Shown: positions 58,053-64,000 of the stretch, one piece after another | How positions within the stretch are numbered: position 1 is the first letter of the stretch | How the letters are laid out: each line of letters starts with the position of its first letter | Source of the DNA: Bacteroidota bacterium | GTDB taxonomy: Bacteria; Bacteroidota; Bacteroidia; Chitinophagales; Saprospiraceae | Assembly: GCA_963169455.1 (NCBI GenBank) | Contig: CAUJDW010000113.1 | Span: forward strand, 1 to 64,000 | Direction: 5' to 3' | Length of the DNA: 64,000 nucleotides | Position numbers and translations under genes: made by a program | Notes under the pieces: model-generated | Told to the model about the DNA's origin: nothing | The model's database searches: none | Seen by the model: the letters and a program-made list of their open reading frames with translations, nothing else

Positions 58053-58105
58053 GAGAAAGCGCTTTAAGATGTTAACTTTTTCCCAATAACGTATCCTCTT
58101 CCCCC

Positions 58106-58385
58106 AACAATATAACAATATGCGAATCCAGGGCTAAATGCAGGAAAATGCCTGCCACAAGGCCCGGAGAGCCAGAATGTCGCTAGAAAATAGGGCTGAA
58201 GTGCGGATGCAGGCCCAGCGGGCCGGAATCTTATCCCATTCCCATGTCTTCGGTTTTTTTGCCCGTTTATATTGCGGCCCGCTGGGCCGCGGGAATACGG
58301 TTCCTGGTTTTTTCTGCCAATATAACGGCCCACTGGGCCGTTGCCAGGCCGTTTTAGCTCTGGATTCGCATAACAATATAACAAT
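58106..58385. mobile_element. MITE-like element: 252-bp core (58120-58371) with 12-bp perfect TIRs flanked by 14-bp perfect direct repeats
   Basis: Direct repeats AACAATATAACAAT 58106-58119 and 58372-58385; TIRs ATGCGAATCCAG 58120-58131 and CTGGATTCGCAT 58360-58371 (19 bp with one mismatch); interior REP-like palindromes GGCCCAGCGGGCC, GGCCCGCTGGGCC, GGCCCACTGGGCC. Confidence 0.65.
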
Positions 58386-58417
58386 GAGGGCACTCTGAAA
58401 AGCCCTGTTTTTTTACA

Positions 58418-58516
58418 CGGAGCCACACTGAGGAGACACGGAGTTACCCGGAGCCTTGGTGTTCAATGCTTTGACTCTGTGAATCTCCGCGTATTCTCCG
58501 TGAATCTCCGCGTCTA
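58418..58516. repeat. CACGGAG/CTCCGTG-type degenerate inverted and direct repeats
   Basis: ACACGGAGCCACACTGAGGAGACACGGAG ... GAATCTCCGCGTATTCTCCGTGAATCTCCGCG. Confidence 0.6.
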
Positions 58517-58536
58517 ACGCTTCCCGGAGCAGCCTC

Positions 58537-58592
58537 AACAATATAACAGTATAACAGTATAACAATATAACAATATAACAATATAACAACAG
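58537..58592. repeat. 8-bp tandem repeat (AACAATAT)n, 7 units including degenerate last one
   Basis: aacaatat aacagtat aacagtat aacaatat aacaatat aacaatat aacaacag; ends 1 bp before the glycerate kinase stop codon. Confidence 0.9.
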
Positions 58593-58593
58593 T

Positions 58594-59724
58594 CTACCCC
58601 CCACCCAGCACCCGCCCCACCTGATACGCCGTCCGTTCCAGGTTCAGCGCGGTTTCCTGCAAGGCCTCGGCCAGGCTGAGGGGCCTGTTCTGGATGCAGA
58701 AAGCAGCCTTCAGCCCGATGGCCCCAACCTCTTCCGGGCTGGCCGTCAGGGCGCCGCAGAGGGCGATAACCGGCACGCCCTGCACCTGAGCCCGCCGGGC
58801 AACACCATGGATCAGCTTGCCATACAACGTCTGACGGTCGATTTTCCCCTCGCCGGTGATGACGAGATCTGTATCCGGCAACCGGCTGCCGAAACCAGTC
58901 CATTCCATTACGGCCTCGATGCCGGGCCGAAGGGTAGCCCCCAGGAAGGCCATGGCTCCCGCGCCAAGCCCTCCGGCCGCACCGGCGCCGGGAATGTTCG
59001 CGAAATCCCGGCCGAATTTGCCTTCCAGCAAGCGGGCAAAATGGCGCAGGCCCGCATCCAGTTCCCTTACGGCTGCTTCATCCGCGCCTTTCTGCGGCGC
59101 ATAAATAAAAGCTGCTCCCTGTTCGCCAAACAGGGGGTTGCCCACATCGCACAATACCTCCACCTTCACCGATTCCGGGCCGAAACAGGCCTGGCTGCCG
59201 TCGATAAAGCTCACCCTGCTGAGGCTGGCGCCGACGGGCTTCAGTACTTCTCCTTTTTCATCGAGAAAGCGATACCCCAGAGCCGCCGCCATGCCCAGGC
59301 CGGCATCGTTGGTGGCGCTGCCGCCTATGCCCAGCAGGATGCGCCGGGCGCCCCGCCCGACGGCATCCCGGATCAGCTCGCCCGTGCCGAAGGTCGTCGT
59401 CAGGAGCGGGTTGCGCTCAGCAGGGTTCAGCAGGGGCAGGCCCGAAGCGGCCGCCATCTCGATGAAAGCGGTTTGGCCGTCGCCCGACAAGCCGTAGGCG
59501 GATGTAACGGGCCGGAACAAAGGGCCGCTCACCTCCAGCAGGATGCGCCGCCCCCGGCTGTGCCAGGTGAGGATTTTCGCCGTACCCTCGCCCCCGTCGG
59601 CAAGGGGGAAGAGGGTGAGCTCGGCCGCAGGAAGAGCCTTCGCAAGGCCGCGGCCGATGGCCTGGCAGGCTTCCAGCGCAGGCAGGGCGTCTTTGAATGA
59701 ATCGCAGGCAATGAGGATTTTCAT
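58594..59724 (-). CDS. Glycerate kinase (GlxK/GarK family)
   Basis: MKILIACDSFKDALPALEACQAIGRGLAKALP...FPLADGGEGTAKIL; ILLGIGGSATNDAGLGMAAALGYRFLD; DLVITGEGKIDRQTLYGKLIHGVARRA. Confidence 0.95.
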   Translation of the reverse strand: MKILIACDSFKDALPALEACQAIGRGLAKALPAAELTLFPLADGGEGTAKILTWHSRGRRILLEVSGPLFRPVTSAYGLSGDGQTAFIEMAAASGLPLLNPAERNPLLTTTFGTGELIRDAVGRGARRILLGIGGSATNDAGLGMAAALGYRFLDEKGEVLKPVGASLSRVSFIDGSQACFGPESVKVEVLCDVGNPLFGEQGAAFIYAPQKGADEAAVRELDAGLRHFARLLEGKFGRDFANIPGAGAAGGLGAGAMAFLGATLRPGIEAVMEWTGFGSRLPDTDLVITGEGKIDRQTLYGKLIHGVARRAQVQGVPVIALCGALTASPEEVGAIGLKAAFCIQNRPLSLAEALQETALNLERTAYQVGRVLGGG

Positions 59725-60015
59725 GGCATGAATATAGGGATTGCGGGGGAAATGGAAGTGGGCCCGTCCTCATCACGCCTGCTACAGCAGCCGGATAAAT
59801 ACTTCGGCCGGGTAAAAAAGCGGGAAGTAAGGAAATTGCGGGATTTGCAAAGAATTAACTACGCCGGCCAAACTATAAACCGCGTCCTCTGTTATACCGA
59901 CCGGCAGTTGGTTTTGAACCCAATCTGACTGCCGGTGCGGCATAAACTTGACCGCGCTGCTTAGTTTTGCACAGAACCTGCCGCGGCGAAGTATAAACGG
60001 CTAAATCAACCTGAA

Positions 60016-62430
60016 ATGAAGTTTCAAAGGATTGTTTTGTCAACTGTTTTCGGCCTTGTGTTTGGCGCTGCTTTATCCGCTCAAACCGGCGTCATCAAAG
60101 GCAAGGTCACCGATGCGCTGAGCAATGAACCCATCTCTTTCGCCAACATCCTGGTGGAAGGCGCGGACAAAGGCGCCGTAACCGACATTGACGGGGCCTA
60201 CGAAGTGGCGGGCCTGCAGCCGGGCCTGTACAATGTGCGCGTCAGTTATGTCGGATACAATGAGCAGACAGCTTACGAGATACAGGTGACCAACGCCAAG
60301 CCGGCGGAGGTAAATTTCAAAATGGAGGAAGTGATCCGGGACCTTCAGGAAGTGGTGGTCAAGGCCTCGCCTTTCCGCAAGACGGAGGAGAGCCCCGTTT
60401 CCCTGCGCACCATTGGCGTGGCGGAAATACAACGCAACCCCGGCGGCAACCGCGACATCTCCAGGGTGGTGCAGTCGCTGCCCGGCGTCACCACCACTGC
60501 CAATTTCCGCAACGACCTCATCATCCGCGGTGGCGCACCCAACGAAAACCGCTTTTTCCTCGACGATGTGGAGGTGCCCAATATCAACCACTTCGCCACG
60601 CAGGGCGCTTCCGGCGGGCCGGTGGGGCTGATCAACGTCAATTTCATCCGCGAAGTGGATTTCTTCAGCGGCGCCTTCCCCGCCAACCGCGGCAACGCCC
60701 TGAGCTCCGTGTTCAACTTCCGGCAGCGCGACGGCCGCGATGACCGCATCGGCGCCAACTTCATGGTGAGCGCCACCGACATCGGGCTGACCCTGGAAGG
60801 GCCCATCGGCGAAAAGGTGACTTTCCTGGCCTCCGCCCGGCGGTCTTACCTGCAGTTCCTCTTCAAAGCGCTGGAACTGCCCTTCCTGCCGACCTACAAC
60901 GACTTCCAGGCCAAGGTCAAATACAGGATCGACAAGAAGAACGAAATCACCTTCATCGGGCTGGGCGCCGTCGACCAGGTCAGCCTCAACCTCGACGCCA
61001 ACGAAACCGAAGAACAACAGTTCCTGCTCAACCAGCTGCCCGTTACGCCGCAGTGGAACTACACCAATGGCCTGGCCTACCGCCACTACCGGGAAAACGG
61101 CTTCTGGCTCTTCGTCCTCAGCCGCAACATGCTGGACAACCAGGCGGAGAAATACGCCGGCAACGACGACAGCTCGGAGGAAAACCTCATCCTGCGCTAC
61201 CGCTCCCAGGAGATCGAGAACAAACTGCGCATCGAGAATACTTTCAAACTCGGCGATTACAAGTTCAACTACGGCGCGGGCTACGAGTATGTAAAATACA
61301 ACAACCGCACTTTCAACCGCATTTTCACCTCGGCCGGCCCGCAGACGGTCAACTACCGCTCGGCATTTGACATGAACAAATACGCCCTCTTCGGGCAGGT
61401 GAGCCGCAAACTGATGGAGGAGCGCCTTATCCTGTCCCTCGGCTTCCGCATGGACGCCAATGATTACAGCGAAGAGATGAGCAACCCGCTGGAGCAGTTC
61501 TCCCCCCGTTTCTCGCTGGCCTACGCGCTGACAGACCGCCTGTCGTTCAACTTCAATACCGGTTTGTTTTACCAGTTGCCGCCGTACACCATCCTGGGCT
61601 ACCAGGAAGACGGGCGCTTCGTCAACCGCGACAACGGCATCCGTTTCGTGCGCAATCAGCATGTGGTGGCCGGGCTGGAATTTAATACGGCGGCCAACTC
61701 CAAGATCACCATCGAAGGTTATTACAAGTACTACAACGACTATCCCTTTCTGCTGCGCGACAGCCTGACCCTGGCCAACCTCGGCGGCGACTTCGGCGTG
61801 GTAGGCAACGAACCGGCCATCCCCTTCGCCGACGGCCGCACCTACGGCATGGAGGTGCTTTTGCAACAGCGCCTGTACCAGGGTTTCTACGGCATCCTGG
61901 CCTATACCCTGGGCTGGAGCGAATTTCAGGATAAGAATGGCGATTTCATTCCTTCCTCCTGGGATGCCCGCCATATCGTCAGCCTGACGGCGGGCAAGAA
62001 ATTCGGTAAAGACTGGGAAGTGGGCGTCAACTGGCGCTTTCAGTCGGGCCTGCCGCGCACCCCCTTTTCCGGCGCTTCGGATCTGGTGCTGAACTGGGAC
62101 GTCAACGGCCGCGGCATTCCGGACTACCGCCTGCTCAATACCCTGCGCAACAACGCCAGCAACGCCATCGACTTCCGCATCGACAAAAAGTGGTTCTTCG
62201 ACAAATGGAGCCTCAATGTCTTCCTCGACATCGAAAACGTAACCGGCAACGCCGTAGGGAGCGAACAGCTCATCCTCGACCGTGAACTGGACGAGAACGG
62301 CACTCCCGTAGGCGGGCCCGTTATCGTCAACCCCGATGCGCCGGCCCAGGAGCAGCGCTACCTGCTGAAAACCATCAACGACGCAAGCGGGACGCCGATA
62401 CCTAGCATCGGGTTGATGATAGAGATATGA
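60016..62430 (+). CDS. TonB-dependent receptor with carboxypeptidase-regulatory-like N-terminal domain
   Basis: GVIKGKVTDALSNEPISFANILVEGADKGAVTDIDGAYEVAGLQPGLYNVRVSYVGY; plug domain EIQRNPGGNRDISRVVQSLPGVTTTANFRNDLIIRGGAPNENRFFLDDVEV. Confidence 0.93.
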   Translation: MKFQRIVLSTVFGLVFGAALSAQTGVIKGKVTDALSNEPISFANILVEGADKGAVTDIDGAYEVAGLQPGLYNVRVSYVGYNEQTAYEIQVTNAKPAEVNFKMEEVIRDLQEVVVKASPFRKTEESPVSLRTIGVAEIQRNPGGNRDISRVVQSLPGVTTTANFRNDLIIRGGAPNENRFFLDDVEVPNINHFATQGASGGPVGLINVNFIREVDFFSGAFPANRGNALSSVFNFRQRDGRDDRIGANFMVSATDIGLTLEGPIGEKVTFLASARRSYLQFLFKALELPFLPTYNDFQAKVKYRIDKKNEITFIGLGAVDQVSLNLDANETEEQQFLLNQLPVTPQWNYTNGLAYRHYRENGFWLFVLSRNMLDNQAEKYAGNDDSSEENLILRYRSQEIENKLRIENTFKLGDYKFNYGAGYEYVKYNNRTFNRIFTSAGPQTVNYRSAFDMNKYALFGQVSRKLMEERLILSLGFRMDANDYSEEMSNPLEQFSPRFSLAYALTDRLSFNFNTGLFYQLPPYTILGYQEDGRFVNRDNGIRFVRNQHVVAGLEFNTAANSKITIEGYYKYYNDYPFLLRDSLTLANLGGDFGVVGNEPAIPFADGRTYGMEVLLQQRLYQGFYGILAYTLGWSEFQDKNGDFIPSSWDARHIVSLTAGKKFGKDWEVGVNWRFQSGLPRTPFSGASDLVLNWDVNGRGIPDYRLLNTLRNNASNAIDFRIDKKWFFDKWSLNVFLDIENVTGNAVGSEQLILDRELDENGTPVGGPVIVNPDAPAQEQRYLLKTINDASGTPIPSIGLMIEI

Positions 62431-62515
62431 ATGGCGTGAAATTCCGGTTCAGCCTGCCTTTTTTCCCGTTCGGAAGGTAATTGTTGGAAGTGGGGCCGCA
62501 CCGGCTTTTCTTTGT

Positions 62516-62962
62516 ATGAAAATAAAAAACAGTGCTATGAAAGTGTTCCATGTGATCTTCGCGATGTTCCTCCTGGCTGGTTTCAGCGCCTGCACCAACG
62601 GCGGCGGCTCCGATGACGTACAACCCGATACGCCCTCCAATACCCTGGTATCTGCAGGCGAGTGGCGCGTGTCTTATTACTTTGACAAAGACAAGGATGA
62701 GACAAACGACTTCAACGGCTACACCTTTTCCTTCCTCGACAACGGCGTGCTGGAAGCCAGCCTCGGCGGCAACGTCACGGCGGGAACATGGAAGGTGGTC
62801 AGCGACGACGGCCACCAGAAGCTCGTCATTACCATCGGGCTGGCCAAGCCGCTGAGCGATTTGTCGGACGACTGGATTATCACCGAGCGGAACGACAGCA
62901 GTATCAAACTGCGGGATGATAATGACGAACATCTGGAGGAGCTGCATTTCTCCGCCATATAG
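62516..62962 (+). CDS. Hypothetical lipoprotein
   Basis: Start possibly MKVFHVIFAMFLLAGFSACTNGG (lipobox). Confidence 0.7.
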   Translation: MKIKNSAMKVFHVIFAMFLLAGFSACTNGGGSDDVQPDTPSNTLVSAGEWRVSYYFDKDKDETNDFNGYTFSFLDNGVLEASLGGNVTAGTWKVVSDDGHQKLVITIGLAKPLSDLSDDWIITERNDSSIKLRDDNDEHLEELHFSAI

Positions 62963-62988
62963 GGTTTGAGCATTATCCCAAAAAGGGG

Positions 62989-63025
62989 AAGCCCGGACAG
63001 CATGTGCTGTGCCGGGCTTTTTTTT
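62989..63025 (+). terminator. Intrinsic terminator
   Basis: AAGCCCGGACAGCA-TG-TGCTGTGCCGGGCTT followed by a T-tract; 26 bp after stop. Confidence 0.85.
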
Positions 63026-63061
63026 CGGGTTCCACCGCCGCCGGACGGAGGAGGCCGGAAT

Positions 63062-64000
63062 TTAATACTTCAGCGGTTTGAGATGATTCTCCACCACCCA
63101 TTGGCCGATCTTGTCTCCCAGTTCCTGCCCCGCTTCGCATGCAAAACGGAAATGAATGCCGGCTGTCACCCTCGAATCGGCGTTTTCATTGGCGGCCTGC
63201 TTAAAGCCGGCAAAACTTCTCGTGTTTTTCCCGGGCAATCCGGTCGGTGAAGCCATGGTAAAAGGCGTTTGGGCGCCCAGTATTTTCTCCATAACCGTTG
63301 CCGCCGCATTACCCAATGCGCTGTGCGTTGAGGGATAATCCTGCACCGGGGGCGTCGGCATTGCGGGTTCCCATTGCTGGTCTTCGGCCGTTTGGCCGTT
63401 GCCATCCAGATGTGCATTTCGGATGGCGGTGTAGGGGCGCCATAAATTGTAATGGAACTTGGAATCCCAACCGGCGATATAGGCATCTGCCAGAGCAATA
63501 TCTACCAGTGCAAACAACCTGGCTGTTTCCAGCAAGCCCAGTTTTTTATTTGCCGCCGCGATGCGCGCCACCCGGTTCCAGCCGGCTTCGGAAAACTCAT
63601 ACCAGAAGCTGGAGTAGGCGGTTTGCTCTTCGGTACGCACCGCACTGTTCAGCTTACCGATCTCTTTGACTTCATTGAATGCTTCGGCATATTCATCGCT
63701 GCCAAGCGAAGGGTGCGGCGCCGAACGGAACTGGCTTTTGCTTTTCAAACCGAAGGGCTTAACATCTACCCAGTAAGGCGCAAATAAAATATCGAATGGC
63801 GGCACAGCCTGATAAACCCCTGCCTGGCCCGAGGGAGGCACAGGGCTGAAAGGGTTGCCTGCGGAGCCGTCCTCTGCACGGGCTTTGACAATGGCCTGCC
63901 CTGCATTCTGGCCCAGCAAAACGCCCCGGTTTTTGGCCTCGCCATCCAGAATGGCCGATAGCGATCGCTGCAAAGCGGAATCGAGAAAAGGCTTTTTCTC
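63062..64000 (-). CDS. Vanadium-dependent haloperoxidase / PAP2-like protein, 5' part truncated by window edge
   Basis: FHYNLWRPYTAIRNAHLD, DYPSTHSALGNAAATVM, DSRVTAGIHFRFACEAGQELG; frame stays open through 64000. Confidence 0.85.
   Translation of the reverse strand, partial: EKKPFLDSALQRSLSAILDGEAKNRGVLLGQNAGQAIVKARAEDGSAGNPFSPVPPSGQAGVYQAVPPFDILFAPYWVDVKPFGLKSKSQFRSAPHPSLGSDEYAEAFNEVKEIGKLNSAVRTEEQTAYSSFWYEFSEAGWNRVARIAAANKKLGLLETARLFALVDIALADAYIAGWDSKFHYNLWRPYTAIRNAHLDGNGQTAEDQQWEPAMPTPPVQDYPSTHSALGNAAATVMEKILGAQTPFTMASPTGLPGKNTRSFAGFKQAANENADSRVTAGIHFRFACEAGQELGDKIGQWVVENHLKPLKY

Noticed and set aside
58413-58903. ORFs encoding YCYIVILLYCYTVILL on the minus strand
   Set aside because: Translation of the octamer microsatellite; not a real membrane protein.
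60073-61974. 633-aa minus-strand ORF
   Set aside because: Antisense to the TonB-dependent receptor; shadow ORF.

Overview
Chromosomal window from a high-GC member of the Bacteroidota, probably Saprospiria/Lewinella-like. The taxon is inferred from T9SS C-terminal sorting domains, a short RpoD-type sigma factor and CTTG-N20-TANNTTTG promoters. About 40 CDSs look well supported. They include an oligopeptide-type ABC transporter operon, T9SS-related factors (PorW/SprE-like TPR lipoprotein, PorE-like OmpA/PD40 protein, large SprA-like outer-membrane protein) and at least four T9SS cargo proteins: an animal-type haem peroxidase with dockerin- and cohesin-like modules, a Reeler/choice-of-anchor-type protein, a reprolysin-like metalloprotease with 13 PKD domains, and a 1.8k-residue protein made of 15 repeats. 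Also present are an ECF sigma module, the primary sigma factor RpoD, HU, a glycerate kinase, a TonB-dependent receptor and a truncated vanadium haloperoxidase at the right edge. No tRNA, rRNA, CRISPR-Cas, transposase or prophage was recognised. The most unusual structures are: (i) a 57-bp tandem REP-like array at the left edge; (ii) a composite intergenic repeat patch at 58.1-58.6 kb containing a MITE-like 252-bp element with perfect 12-bp terminal inverted repeats and perfect 14-bp flanking direct repeats, next to an octamer tandem array; (iii) a perfect A-B-A'-B' (pseudoknot-capable) intergenic arrangement at 39.0 kb; (iv) the two giant repeat-built secreted proteins; (v) a glucosaminidase-like protein apparently lacking the catalytic Glu. 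Nothing here can be claimed as a demonstrated new system. These are candidates needing searches I could not run.
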